A DNA stretch of 64,000 nucleotides, taken from Nitrobacter sp047149785 (GTDB lineage Bacteria; Pseudomonadota; Alphaproteobacteria; Rhizobiales; Xanthobacteraceae). Location: assembly GCF_047149785.1 (NCBI RefSeq), contig NZ_BAAGBE010000001.1, positions 2,356,001 to 2,420,000 on the forward strand. The letters are read 5' to 3'. Below, piece after piece: positions 10,071-18,750 of the stretch. The stretch's first letter is position 1. Each line of letters starts with the position of its first letter. The translations under genes and the position numbers were made by a program. Under the pieces are notes generated by a model. It was not told the origin of the DNA and made no database searches. It was given only the letters and a program-made list of their open reading frames with translations.

Positions 10071-10349
10071 ATGAAAAAGACAGTTTTCGCCCTTCTCGCG
10101 GCTGCTACGGTCGCGGCAGGTTCGGTAGTGGCGGCTCCGCAGGCGCATGCAGGCGGCGGCGATGTCGCAGCCGGTATTGCTGGAGGCTTGATCGGGGGCG
10201 CCCTTATCGGCGGCGCAATTGCCAACAGCCGTCCGGCCTATGCCGCGCCGGCCCCAGTCTATGTGGAAGAACCGCCTTGCCACATGGTGCGCGAGAGATT
10301 CTGGGACGGATATGGCTGGCGCTTCCGCCGCATCCGGGTTTGCGACTGA
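10071..10349 (+). CDS. Small secreted protein with WDGYGWR C-terminal motif
   Basis: A 92-aa protein from MKKTVFALL, chosen for the AGGAG site upstream and the clean signal peptide ending near APQAHAGGG. The mature part has GGLIGGALIGG, a Pro/Ala linker and the tail ERFWDGYGWRFRRIRVCD. This is nearly the same C-terminus as the preceding gene, but without the Tyr-Gly repeat. Two Cys residues (PPCH and RVCD) could form a disulphide. A rho-independent terminator follows at 10378. Function unknown. Confidence 0.85.
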   Translation: MKKTVFALLAAATVAAGSVVAAPQAHAGGGDVAAGIAGGLIGGALIGGAIANSRPAYAAPAPVYVEEPPCHMVRERFWDGYGWRFRRIRVCD

Positions 10350-10377
10350 TCCGGACCTCCTGACGATCCCATCCGAG

Positions 10378-10403
10378 AACCCGGTCTTCACGGCCGGGTT
10401 TTT
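10378..10403 (+). terminator. Rho-independent terminator
   Basis: Stem AACCCGG (10378-10384) pairs with CCGGGTT (10394-10400), with a 9-base loop and a T run, directly after the second small secreted-protein gene. Confidence 0.85.
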
Positions 10404-10434
10404 CGTTTGCCGATGACGTCCGGCGCTTGTTGTC

Positions 10435-10500
10435 TGACGCGTTTTCTTCACGCGAACGGGAATCCATCCCTGGATCAAACCCGAGGACGTGCTTCGTTCG
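10435..10500. repeat. Dispersed repeat family R1, copy a
   Basis: This copy carries the family core ACGCGTTTTCTTCACGCGAA, then CCCGAGGACGTGCTTCG and TTCGAAA. Other copies lie at 18620, 28640, 30605, 34946, 54393, 59158 and 61211. Confidence 0.7.
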
Positions 10501-10503
10501 AAA

Positions 10504-11757
10504 TCAGCGCGCCGCATTCATCGCGCGCAGCACCGCGTCGCTCGGCCAGCAATCCACTTTCAAGCCCGCCGACTTCTGGTAAGCGCCGAGGGCCGCGCGC
10601 GTCAGCATCCCGGCCTTGCCGTCGATCTTGTCCTTGTACAGGCCGATCCGCGTCAGATAGCGCTGCATGGTCTCGACGTCGCGGCTTCGCAACTGCGTCG
10701 ATGCCGACCACGGCGTCGCGAACGGCAGCGGGCTGGTCATGCGGTCGGCGAGATGGCCGACGAACAGCACGTAGAGATCGGAGAAATTGTATTCCTTGAT
10801 CACGAAGTAGTTCTTCGTGGTCAGGAACGACGGGCCGTAGATTCCTTCCGGTTGCAGCAGCGATGCGCTCTGCGCGCGCTCCGCCGCGGTCAATTGTTGT
10901 CCCCGCACCGGCAAGAACCCCTCGCGCAGCCACTCGCCGATCGGCCTGGTCACTTCCGGCACGCCTGTCGTGCAATCGACGTTCGCCGGGGCGCGCACCT
11001 CGTAGGCCCAGCGCAATCCCGGCTGCCAGCCCTTGTTGACCAGTTGCCGCGCGGCCGAGGCCAGCGCATCGGGCACCGAGGTCCAGATATCGACGCGGCC
11101 ATCGCCGTCGAAATCGACGCCGTGCTTTGCAAGTTCGGACGGCAGGAACTGGGTGAGGCCGGTGGCGCCGCCCCACGATGCGCGGAAGTTCTTGCGCGAG
11201 ACGTCGCCGTGCTGCAACAGCAACAGTCCGTCGATGAACTCGGTGCGGTATTGGTCCTTGCGGCGGCCGACATAAGCCTGCGTCGCCAGCACGCGCATCG
11301 CGTCGTAAGGCAGCGCGTAGCGGCCGTAGTCGGTTTCGCGGCCCCAGATCGCAAGGATGATCGGCGCCGGCACGCCGAACCGCTTTTCGATCGCATTCAG
11401 CGTGGCGCGGTATTTCCGCATCAGCCGCTGCCCCTCAGTCGCCAACCGCGCGATGCTGCCCTCCTTGACGTAATCCGCAGGCACCTGAACGAATTCCGCC
11501 TGCGACGGCGCGCCGGTCGCGGGCCGTCCGGGCAGGATCAGATCGGGCAGCTTGTAATCGGGTTCAAGCCCTGCGGTGACGGCATCAAAGGTCGCGCGCG
11601 AGACGCCCGCCCGCTGCGCCTCGGGCCACAGCGAGGCGATGAACTGCGTGAAGCCGGCGTCGGCCGCTTGCGCCGGCGGCATTCCGACACCGAGAACGAG
11701 CGCGACCATGATCGCGATCGCAAGCCGCCGCAGGGGATTCCGGCCGGCGGCGGCCAT
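10504..11757 (-). CDS. Lytic murein transglycosylase, MltB/SltB family
   Basis: This enzyme cleaves peptidoglycan glycan strands with formation of anhydro-muropeptides. From the start at 11757 the product is 417 aa. It has a signal peptide (LAIAIMVALVLGVG, cut near PAQAADA), the SLT-type catalytic domain with Glu in AIWGRETDYG, the GATGLTQFLPSE and DFDGDGRVDIW motifs, and a C-terminal peptidoglycan-binding domain (RDVETMQRYLTRIGLYKDKI). It begins 2 bases after the stop of the YqhA-like gene, so the two are co-transcribed. The longer open frame to 12192 overlaps that gene and is rejected. Confidence 0.93.
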   Translation of the reverse strand: MAAAGRNPLRRLAIAIMVALVLGVGMPPAQAADAGFTQFIASLWPEAQRAGVSRATFDAVTAGLEPDYKLPDLILPGRPATGAPSQAEFVQVPADYVKEGSIARLATEGQRLMRKYRATLNAIEKRFGVPAPIILAIWGRETDYGRYALPYDAMRVLATQAYVGRRKDQYRTEFIDGLLLLQHGDVSRKNFRASWGGATGLTQFLPSELAKHGVDFDGDGRVDIWTSVPDALASAARQLVNKGWQPGLRWAYEVRAPANVDCTTGVPEVTRPIGEWLREGFLPVRGQQLTAAERAQSASLLQPEGIYGPSFLTTKNYFVIKEYNFSDLYVLFVGHLADRMTSPLPFATPWSASTQLRSRDVETMQRYLTRIGLYKDKIDGKAGMLTRAALGAYQKSAGLKVDCWPSDAVLRAMNAAR

Positions 11758-11759
11758 CC

Positions 11760-12350
11760 TCAATGCTCCGCCTGGCCGTGCGTTCCGTTCGGCCCGCTCG
11801 AGATGCGATCCGCGAGCGCGATGCCGATCGCCGACATGATGAATACGAGATGGATGATGGTCTGCCACATCACGCCGCTTTCGGTGTAATTGGTGGGACG
11901 CGCCGCGCTGCCGAGGTTTCCCGCCTCGATGAAGGTCCGCAGCAGATGTATCGACGAGATGCCGATGATCGCCATCGCCAGCTTGATCTTGAGAACGCTG
12001 GCGTTGACATGGCTGAGCCATTCCGGCTCGTCGGGATGCCCCTCGAGATTGAGCCGCGACACGAAGGTCTCGTAGCCGCCGACGATGACCATCACCAGAA
12101 GATTCGAGATCATCACCACGTCGATGAGGCCAAGCACCGCCAGCATGATCTGCTGCTCGGTGAAATCGAAGGAGTGCGCGATAAGATGCCACAACTCCTT
12201 CAGGAACAGGACGACATAGACGCCCTGGGCGACGATGAGGCCGATATAAAGCGGCAATTGCAGCCAGCGCGAGGAAAAGATCAGCATCGGCAGCGGGCGC
12301 AACGCGGTCGTCTTCACGGGGGGCGGAGTTTCAGGCGGCGGGGACATCAC
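11760..12350 (-). CDS. UPF0114/YqhA family membrane protein
   Basis: The 196-aa product has a Pro-rich N-terminus and about four membrane helices (roughly residues 27-50, 65-90, 120-142 and 160-182). The conserved NLLVMVIVGGYETFVSRL block identifies the YqhA/TIGR00645 family of unknown function. Met1 and Met2 are adjacent, so the start could be 12347. The stop lies 2 bases before the transglycosylase start, which suggests an envelope-related two-gene unit. Confidence 0.88.
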   Translation of the reverse strand: MMSPPPETPPPVKTTALRPLPMLIFSSRWLQLPLYIGLIVAQGVYVVLFLKELWHLIAHSFDFTEQQIMLAVLGLIDVVMISNLLVMVIVGGYETFVSRLNLEGHPDEPEWLSHVNASVLKIKLAMAIIGISSIHLLRTFIEAGNLGSAARPTNYTESGVMWQTIIHLVFIMSAIGIALADRISSGPNGTHGQAEH

Positions 12351-12473
12351 GCGGTCTCGTCGTGGGGGAGAAGCCTTCTATTCCATTCGCCAGGACGGAA
12401 TCGAGAGGGGGCGCCGCGGCAAAAGGCAGCGCGGCGTTCGCTCCGGTGTCCTGCAATCGCTGGGCTCGCGGCT

Positions 12474-13244
12474 TCACTTGATCGCGACCAGGAAGAAGCG
12501 CGGAAAGCGCAGCAGCACCTTGCCGTCCGCCTGCAACGGATAGGCGGCGGCCACGCGCGCCGTGTATTCGCGCAGGAACTCCTTTCTCTCGGCGGGCTCG
12601 AGCGGATCGAGGAAGGGCCGCAGTCCGGTGCCCTTCACCCATTCGACGATCGCCGCGGCCTCCGCAAGGACATGATTATAAATGGTATGCCAGATATCGA
12701 TGCGCCGGCACAGCGGCCGCAGCGCGTCGTAGTAGCCGCCCGGCCGCAGCAGCCTGTCTTTCGCCCGCGCGGCGTTCGCAAGTGTTTCCCGCCACGGTCC
12801 CGAATGAGCCACCTCGCGCATCATGACGTGACTGGGTTCGTCGAGATTGTCCGGCATCTGCACCGCCAGCGCGCCGCCTGACGGCAATGCGTCGAGCAGG
12901 CGCTGCAACTGGCGCAAATGATCCGGCACCCACTGGAAGATCGCATTGGCGAACAGCAGGTCGGTGTTCGCCGGCGGGACCCAGTGCGCGACGTTGGCTT
13001 CGACGAACGCCTGTTCTGGCAGCCGCTCGCGCGCCCGCCGCAGCATATCGGCGGATGTATCGATGCCGATGATCTCGGCTCCCGGCCAGCGCTCGACCAG
13101 CAGTTCGGTGGAATTGCCCGGACCGCAACCGATGTCGACGATTTTGCGCGGCGCGCTCAGCGGAACCTGCGCCAGCAGATCGCGCGACGGCCGCGTCCGT
13201 TCGTCCTCGAACTTCAGGTATTGCTCGGCACTCCAGTCGTCCAT
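12474..13244 (-). CDS. tam: Trans-aconitate 2-methyltransferase
   Basis: Tam methylates trans-aconitate, a side product that inhibits aconitase, using SAM. The 256-aa length fits the family. The N-terminus MDDWSAEQYLKFEDERTRPSRD is diagnostic, followed by the SAM motif VDIGCGPGNSTE (about 37-48), NAIFQWVPDH and the Tam-type C-terminus ending RFPRFFLVAIK. It is monocistronic, between the YqhA-like gene and the AI-2E transporter on the same strand. Confidence 0.94.
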   Translation of the reverse strand: MDDWSAEQYLKFEDERTRPSRDLLAQVPLSAPRKIVDIGCGPGNSTELLVERWPGAEIIGIDTSADMLRRARERLPEQAFVEANVAHWVPPANTDLLFANAIFQWVPDHLRQLQRLLDALPSGGALAVQMPDNLDEPSHVMMREVAHSGPWRETLANAARAKDRLLRPGGYYDALRPLCRRIDIWHTIYNHVLAEAAAIVEWVKGTGLRPFLDPLEPAERKEFLREYTARVAAAYPLQADGKVLLRFPRFFLVAIK

Positions 13245-13321
13245 CGCCTCTTCTCCGAACCCCTTTCACACCAACAAGCAGGACCAGGCAAGTCAACACC
13301 GATCGCGGCGGGAAGCGGACG

Positions 13322-15346
13322 TCATGAGGGTCCGGCGCGATCCGCCTTTCGCTCGGCCCGCCCTGCCTTCCGCTCGGCTCCCCGCCCGGAAACGGCCGGC
13401 CGGGACGCCGCTCGCGGCCTGGCGCCGTTGTCCTGCACGGCAGTCTGCTCGACCAGCGACAGACAATAGGCGGCGGCTTCCCCAAGATTGTCCGCCACGG
13501 CGTCGGCATTGAGGTGATCGCGGGTCATCTCAGTGTTGGTCCGCCCCCAGCAGCAGACCAGGATGCGCGCCTGCGGCACCTTGCGTCGCAGCCTGCGCAC
13601 GAGGTGGCGGGTGTGGGCGGTGCTCCCGTCCTCGAGGGTCGACACGCACACCAGCCTCACGCCGGAGCCGTCAAGCCGGAATATTCCGCTTGTCGAGGTT
13701 TCCTCCTTCCTCGCCGCCCGCGCTTGAAGACCATGCTTCGACAGGATCTGGGCGAGACACATCGCGGCCGCCTCGTCGAGATCGCTGCGCTCGGCGGCGC
13801 ATAGCACCGGACATTCGGACTGCCAGTCCGGCGGAAGGCCTTCGCGGATAATGAACGGAAGTTCGGGCATCGGCGCATCGGCTGTCCCCTCCACCGCATC
13901 GGCGGCTTCCGCGTCCTTCGTCCGGCCTCCCGCCGGAACGTCGTCGAACTCGGAGGACAGATCGTCGACCACCTCAGCAACGCTATCCTTGATTTCGGCC
14001 AGACGATCAGGCAGCAGCCGGCCGCGCCTGAGATCGGCCTGGGCCAGCATCAATCCTTTCAGCGCGACGGTCTCGTAGTACTCGGCGAGCGAATTCTCTT
14101 TCAGAAACTCTTCCGCCGTGTCGACGGCCTCCGCCGGATCGTTGGCCAGCATTCTCTGATAGAACAGCTCCGGCGGGGACAAAGCCGGACGATCGCCGAG
14201 AAGGATGTCGAGAAACCTGAGATGCTCGACGTGCCGACCCAGCACGACCAGGCACACCGTCAGCGGAGTCGCAAGGACAAGGCCGATCGGTCCCCACAGC
14301 GCGGTCCAGAACGTCGCCGAGGCGACAACGGCCACGGGCGACAATCCGCTGCTATGCCCGACGAGCAACGGTTCGAACACCTGCCCGATCACGAGTTCCG
14401 TGAGGAAAATGAGCGCGCCCGCCCATAGCAGCATCGACCAGCCGGGATCGACCGCCACAGACAGCGTCAGCGGAAAGAACGCCGCGATGAAGACGCCGAC
14501 ATAGGGCACGAACCGCATGATGGCGGCCAGGATTCCCCAGAGGATGGCACTGGGAACGCCGATCACCAGAAGGCCGAGGCCCACCAGCACGCCGAAGCTG
14601 GTGTTGAGCGCGACCTGCATCAGAAAGAAACGGCTGAGGCGACCGGCCGCGTCATCGATCGCCGCGGTCGCGGACTGCAGATCGTTCGAGCCTGCGAGCT
14701 TGATGACGCGGTTACGCAGGTCCTCCCGCTGAAACAGGATGAAGACCACGAACACGATCACCACGCCTACCGTCGCCAGCGGATGCAGCAGGGGACTGAT
14801 GAGCCCAAGGATGCTATCGAGAGCGGATGGCGGCGGAGAACGCACCTCGACCGGAATCGGCTTGGCCTCGCCGGGCGTTTCGGACGACGGCGCGTTCTCC
14901 GCCGATGGCGACGGCGATACATTGATTTCCTTGCCGAGCGTCTGAAGAATATCCGCGGCGCGATCGAGCGGCCCGGTCGCCGTCAGCGCCCGCAGCGACT
15001 GGATTTTCTGCTGCATGGTCTGCTGGTAACGGGGCAGGCCCTCGGCCAGATGCCTGACCTCGTTCGCGATCAGGCTGCCGAGCGCGAAGATCGCGATAAA
15101 GGCGACCACGACCACGACCGGCACGCTGGCGGCGCGCGGGAAATGCCATCGCTCCAGAATTTCCACCAGCGGAGCAAGCACGAAGCTCAGAAGTACCGCC
15201 AGCGCAATGGGGACGAAAATCTCGCGGCCGACATACAGCCCGCAGATCACAAGGGCGGCGATGACCGCCGATGCCATCGCCCCGTCGCCGAAACCGGCTT
15301 TCCGTGGCGTCACCCTCGCGTCCAGATCCAGACTCACAGCCGGCAT
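13322..15346 (-). CDS. AI-2E/PerM family transporter with long C-terminal extension
   Basis: The 674-aa membrane protein has a first part (about 25-375) with the PerM/AI-2E exporter pattern: paired N-terminal helices, a periplasmic stretch interrupted by a Pro/Ser-rich linker, then six or so helices ending in PIGLVLATPLTVCLVVLGRH. From about 380 on, a 290-aa soluble region follows with helical repeats (LFYQRMLANDPAEAVDTAEEF) and a Rossmann-like segment (VRLVCVSTLED, ARILVCCWG). The family exports small molecules in some cases; substrate unknown here. Confidence 0.88.
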   Translation of the reverse strand: MPAVSLDLDARVTPRKAGFGDGAMASAVIAALVICGLYVGREIFVPIALAVLLSFVLAPLVEILERWHFPRAASVPVVVVVAFIAIFALGSLIANEVRHLAEGLPRYQQTMQQKIQSLRALTATGPLDRAADILQTLGKEINVSPSPSAENAPSSETPGEAKPIPVEVRSPPPSALDSILGLISPLLHPLATVGVVIVFVVFILFQREDLRNRVIKLAGSNDLQSATAAIDDAAGRLSRFFLMQVALNTSFGVLVGLGLLVIGVPSAILWGILAAIMRFVPYVGVFIAAFFPLTLSVAVDPGWSMLLWAGALIFLTELVIGQVFEPLLVGHSSGLSPVAVVASATFWTALWGPIGLVLATPLTVCLVVLGRHVEHLRFLDILLGDRPALSPPELFYQRMLANDPAEAVDTAEEFLKENSLAEYYETVALKGLMLAQADLRRGRLLPDRLAEIKDSVAEVVDDLSSEFDDVPAGGRTKDAEAADAVEGTADAPMPELPFIIREGLPPDWQSECPVLCAAERSDLDEAAAMCLAQILSKHGLQARAARKEETSTSGIFRLDGSGVRLVCVSTLEDGSTAHTRHLVRRLRRKVPQARILVCCWGRTNTEMTRDHLNADAVADNLGEAAAYCLSLVEQTAVQDNGARPRAASRPAVSGRGAERKAGRAERKADRAGPS

Positions 15347-15453
15347 GACCCCGAATATCCGGGATCATCAACGATCGCCGGGCCGTTTTGGTTCCATGGG
15401 TGGCAAGGACGAGCGCCGCCCGAAAGCTGAACGATGAGGAGACGTTTGATTTT

Positions 15454-15478
15454 TTTGTATATTATCATAATATACAAA
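15454..15478. promoter_or_regulatory. Perfect 25-bp palindrome at the brnT start: likely autoregulatory operator
   Basis: TTTGTATATTAT, one central C, then its exact complement in reverse; a 12+1+12 perfect inverted repeat, very AT-rich against its GC-rich surroundings. It ends one base before the brnT ATG and overlaps -10-like sequence (CATAAT, TAATAT) with a TTGATT about 16 bases upstream. In BrnT-BrnA systems the complex represses its own promoter, so this is probably the operator. Confidence 0.8.
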
Positions 15479-15479
15479 T

Positions 15480-15782
15480 ATGATCGACCTCAACAGGATT
15501 GCCGGATTTGAATGGGACGATGGCAATCGCCGGAAGAATGAGGATAAGCATGACGTCAGCCCGGGGGAAGCGGAGCAGGTATTCCTGAATACGCCGCTTC
15601 TGCTTTTGCACGACACCGAGCACAGCGCAGTTGAACAGCGATTCCACGCCTACGGAAAGATCCATGCCGGCCAACTATTGCAAATTGCATTCACGTTGCG
15701 GCACGACGCAACGATACTGCGGGTTATTTCCGCCCGCCCCATGAGCGCGAAGGAGCGCATACGCTATGCCAAAGAAACTTAA
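15480..15782 (+). CDS. brnT: BrnT family toxin (RelE-fold ribonuclease)
   Basis: BrnT toxins are small RelE/ParE-fold RNases that halt translation. The 100-aa product has the family pattern GFEWDDGNRRKNEDKHDVSP at residues 8-27, AEQVF, the aromatic-rich middle, and the C-terminal RVISARPMSAKERIRYA that marks BrnT. No Shine-Dalgarno precedes the ATG because the operator palindrome occupies that position, so a leaderless transcript is likely. It overlaps brnA by 17 bases. The antitoxin is encoded second, as is usual for brnTA. Confidence 0.9.
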   Translation: MIDLNRIAGFEWDDGNRRKNEDKHDVSPGEAEQVFLNTPLLLLHDTEHSAVEQRFHAYGKIHAGQLLQIAFTLRHDATILRVISARPMSAKERIRYAKET

Positions 15783-16026
15783 GCGAGTTCCCAAATTCGC
15801 CAACGAGGCCGCGGAGCGAGCTTTCTGGGAATCACACGATACGGCCGATTACTTCGACTTGAGCAAAGCTGTTCCGGTGCGCTTCCCGAATCTCAAGCCG
15901 TCGACGGCCGCAATCTCGCTGCGCCTGCCGGTCAGCCTGCTGGAGCAGATCAAGATCGCCGCCAACAAGCGCGACGTGCCCTATCAGTCGCTCATCAAGA
16001 TGTGGCTGGCGGAGAAGGTGGGGTAG
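15766..16026 (+). CDS. brnA: BrnA-type antitoxin (CopG/RHH)
   Basis: The 86-aa partner of BrnT neutralises the toxin and binds the operator. It has the BrnA features: a charged N-terminus (MPKKLKRVPKFANEAAERAF), the WESHDTADYFDL segment and a C-terminal ribbon-helix-helix (ISLRLPVSLLEQIKIAANKR, then PYQSLIKMWL). It overlaps the 3' end of brnT, giving translational coupling. AAGGAG upstream, inside brnT, serves as ribosome-binding site. Confidence 0.9.
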   Translation: MPKKLKRVPKFANEAAERAFWESHDTADYFDLSKAVPVRFPNLKPSTAAISLRLPVSLLEQIKIAANKRDVPYQSLIKMWLAEKVG

Positions 16027-16124
16027 ACGATCATTCCGCCATCATTGCAGCGATCCAAAGAAGGAGCCGGATTGCTGCGTCGCTCGGGGCGACGCCCCGC
16101 GACACCCTTAGCTCCTCGCAATGA

Positions 16125-17777
16125 TCACCGCGTCAGCTTCTTGTACTTCACCCGGTGCGGGATGACGCTGTCCTGGCCGAGTCGGCGCATCTTGTCCGTC
16201 TCGTAATCCTGGAAGTTGCCCTCGAACCATTCGACGTGGCTGTCGTCCTCGAAGGCGAGGATATGCGTCGCGATGCGATCGAGGAACCAGCGATCGTGGC
16301 TGATGATGACGGCGCAGCCGGCGAAATCCTCCAGCGCCTCTTCCAGCGCGCGCAGCGTATCGACGTCGAGATCGTTGGTCGGCTCGTCCAGCAGCAGCAC
16401 GTTGGCGCCGGATTTGAGCATCTTGGCCAGATGCACGCGGTTGCGCTCGCCGCCTGAGAGCGAGCCGACCTTCTTCTGCTGGTCCGCGCCCTTGAAGTTG
16501 AACGCCGAGCAGTAGCCGCGCGAATTGACTTCCTTCCTGCCGAGCAGGATCTGGTCGTTGCCGCCGGAAATCTCCTCCCAGACGTTCTTCGATCCGTCGA
16601 GCGCGTCCCGCGACTGATCGACGTAGCCGAGATGCACGCTGTCGCCGACGGTAATGCTGCCGCTGTCCGGCTTCTCCTGCCCGGTGATCATGCGGAACAG
16701 CGTCGTCTTGCCTGCGCCGTTGGGACCGATCACGCCGACGATGCCGCCCGGCGGCAGCTTGAAGGTCAGGTTATCGATCAGCAGCCGGTCGCCGAAGCCC
16801 TTGGTCAGGCCCTCGAAGTCGACGACGTTGTTGCCGAGCCGCTCGGCCACCGGGATGACGATCTGCGCGGTCTGGGTCTGTTTCTCGCTGGCCTTGGCGA
16901 GCAGCTCCTCGTAGCGCTGGTAGCGCGCCTTGGACTTGGCCTGACGGGCCTTGGGCGAGGCCGCGATCCACTCCTGCTCGCGCGCCAGCGTCTTCTGATG
17001 CGCGGCATCCTCGCGGCCTTCCTGCTCGAGCCGCTTCTGCTTCTGCCTGAGCCACGACGAATAGTTGCCCTCGTAGGGAATGCCGCGGCCGCGATCGAGT
17101 TCGAGGATCCAGCCCGTCACGTTGTCGAGGAAGTAGCGGTCGTGGGTGACGATCAGAATCGCGCCGGGATAATTGCGCAGATGGCCTTCGAGCCATGACA
17201 CCGACTCGGCGTCGAGATGGTTGGTGGGCTCGTCCAGCAGCAACAGTTCCGGCTGGTCGAGCAGCAGGCGGCACAGCGCGACGCGCCGGCGCTCGCCGCC
17301 CGACAATTTGGTGACGTCGGCGTCGTCCGGCGGGCAGCGCAGCGCGTCCATCGCCTGATCGACCTTGCTGTCGAGATCCCACAGGCCCTGCGCCTCGATC
17401 TCGTCCTGCAGTTTCGTCATCTCGTCGGCGGTCTCGTCGGAATAGTTCATGGCGAGATCGTTGTAGCGATCGAGGATCGCCTTCTGCTTGGCGACGCCCT
17501 CCATGACGTTCTCGCGCACGGACTTTGCGGGATCGAGCTGCGGCTCCTGCTCGAGATAGCCGACGCGCGCGCCTTCCGCGACCCAGGCCTCGCCGGTGTA
17601 GTCCTTGTCGATCCCGGCCATGATCTTCAGCAGGGTCGATTTGCCCGAGCCGTTGACGCCCAGCACCCCGATCTTGGCGTCCGGATAGAACGACAAATGG
17701 ATGTTATCCAGCACCTTCCGGTTCGGCGGGTAGGTCTTGGACAATCCCTGCATGAAGTAGACGAACTGGCGCGCCAT
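16125..17777 (-). CDS. ettA: Energy-dependent translational throttle protein EttA (ABC-F)
   Basis: EttA is a cytoplasmic ABC-F ATPase that binds the ribosomal E site and gates entry into elongation by ADP/ATP ratio. The 550-aa protein has two ATP-binding cassettes without membrane domains: Walker A GVNGSGKST (about 39-47) and GPNGAGKTT (about 350-358), signatures LSGGERRR and LSGGERNR, and Walker B LLLDEPTNHLD and LLLDEPTNDLD. The EttA-specific EGARVGYLEQEPQLD arm and the basic linker QEWIAASPKARQAKSKARYQ are present. Confidence 0.96.
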   Translation of the reverse strand: MARQFVYFMQGLSKTYPPNRKVLDNIHLSFYPDAKIGVLGVNGSGKSTLLKIMAGIDKDYTGEAWVAEGARVGYLEQEPQLDPAKSVRENVMEGVAKQKAILDRYNDLAMNYSDETADEMTKLQDEIEAQGLWDLDSKVDQAMDALRCPPDDADVTKLSGGERRRVALCRLLLDQPELLLLDEPTNHLDAESVSWLEGHLRNYPGAILIVTHDRYFLDNVTGWILELDRGRGIPYEGNYSSWLRQKQKRLEQEGREDAAHQKTLAREQEWIAASPKARQAKSKARYQRYEELLAKASEKQTQTAQIVIPVAERLGNNVVDFEGLTKGFGDRLLIDNLTFKLPPGGIVGVIGPNGAGKTTLFRMITGQEKPDSGSITVGDSVHLGYVDQSRDALDGSKNVWEEISGGNDQILLGRKEVNSRGYCSAFNFKGADQQKKVGSLSGGERNRVHLAKMLKSGANVLLLDEPTNDLDVDTLRALEEALEDFAGCAVIISHDRWFLDRIATHILAFEDDSHVEWFEGNFQDYETDKMRRLGQDSVIPHRVKYKKLTR

Positions 17778-18006
17778 CGTGATCCCTGAAAGCTTGATTT
17801 TTGGGGAAGTTTGCCGCCGCTGATGTAGCGACGCGGCGGCGAAAGGGCAACCGTGCCCTTAACCGGCCGGTAAGGATGACGAAAGGAACATTCCGTCTCC
17901 TCACATTCGAACCGCTTTTTAATTCAATCTACCGAGAATGGCAGGCCAGCGTAATCATGGCGGTCTTCCAGCAGGAAGCTTGCGACATAACACGGCACAA
18001 ACCACC

Positions 18007-18213
18007 ATGGCGACTGGCGTATCGGCTTCAGCCTCCAACCGACCCGAAAAACAGCGCCATCAAAGCGGGCGATTCCACGGGATTCGTGCATTCTGGCGCG
18101 ACTTCATCGCAACCGCGTTCAACTCCTACCGGCCCGAACTGCACTACATGCGCGGGCCGGGGCCTGCCTGGCGCGCCCGGCACGGCCAACGTCCGTCCGA
18201 GCGTTCCGAATGA
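18007..18213 (+). CDS. Possible small hypothetical protein
   Basis: A 68-aa open frame from ATG 18007, Arg/Ser-rich with a C-terminal half containing FHGIRAFWRDFIATAF and YMRGPGPAWRARHGQ. Its stop overlaps the start of the next small frame as ATGA (18210-18213), which suggests translational coupling. No family is recognised and no convincing ribosome-binding site is visible. Either a small real gene or coincidence. Confidence 0.3.
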   Translation: MATGVSASASNRPEKQRHQSGRFHGIRAFWRDFIATAFNSYRPELHYMRGPGPAWRARHGQRPSERSE

Positions 18214-18428
18214 ACCGGCTGCGCGCCCGCGATCCCGCGCCACGCGACGAGATCGTGCCGACGATCGCGCGCGAGCCAACCAGCGACGAAACGGCGCAGC
18301 AGAAGCATTCGACCACCGGCGTCGGCCCGGACGCATTCCCGGGAAACTACCGGCGCTACTACATCGAGATGATCGAGGACATCGCCACGTGGCTCAAGGC
18401 AGCGGCGCCGTTGCGTCGTCTCGGGTAG
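18210..18428 (+). CDS. Possible small hypothetical protein, coupled to the previous frame
   Basis: A 72-aa frame starting in an ATGA overlap with the preceding small ORF. The N-terminus is charged and low in hydrophobics; the C-terminus FPGNYRRYYIEMIEDIATWL could form an amphipathic helix. No family is recognised. Support comes only from the overlap and the less random C-terminal composition. Confidence 0.35.
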   Translation: MNRLRARDPAPRDEIVPTIAREPTSDETAQQKHSTTGVGPDAFPGNYRRYYIEMIEDIATWLKAAAPLRRLG

Positions 18429-18498
18429 ATCGCACGCTGGACGCGAGCGGGATAGGAAAAAGTGTCCGCATCCCGCCTCTCAGGAATCGATCACGTTC

Positions 18499-18528
18499 AT
18501 GATTTTGGATCGATTCGACCAAAATCAT
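18499..18528. repeat. Intergenic inverted repeat
   Basis: ATGATTTTGG (18499-18508) and CCAAAATCAT (18519-18528) form a 10-bp stem around a 10-base loop. A 17-base direct duplication (CTTCGTGAAATTACGCC) follows at about 18552-18586. Probably a mobile palindrome of the dispersed type. Confidence 0.6.
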
Positions 18529-18619
18529 CGTGACCTAGAGTCTGATCCACTTCGTGAAATTACGCCTTCGTGAAATTACGCCCCGGATCAGGTCCGGGGC
18601 GGGCTTTTTCGGGATCATG

Positions 18620-18750
18620 CCCGGAGCCTTTCACTTCCGATGGAATCAGAAGCGGGTTCTCAGATTTTGACTTGACGCGTTTTCCTCACGCGAACCGGTA
18701 TCCATCCTCGGGTCAAGCCCGAGGACATGCTTCGCTCGAGACCGCTGTAG
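18620..18750. repeat. Dispersed repeat family R1, copy b
   Basis: It contains GGAATCAGAAGCGGG, ACGCGTTTTCCTCACGCGAA, CCGGTATCCATC and AAGCCCGAGGACATGCTTCG, matching the other R1 copies. The gap 18429-18947 holds this, the preceding inverted repeat and presumably the promoter of the peptide gene at 18948. Confidence 0.75.

Noticed and set aside
13322..15346. Reading the AI-2E protein as a true autoinducer-2 exporter
   Set aside because: The family name does not establish the substrate, and no quorum-sensing genes are nearby.
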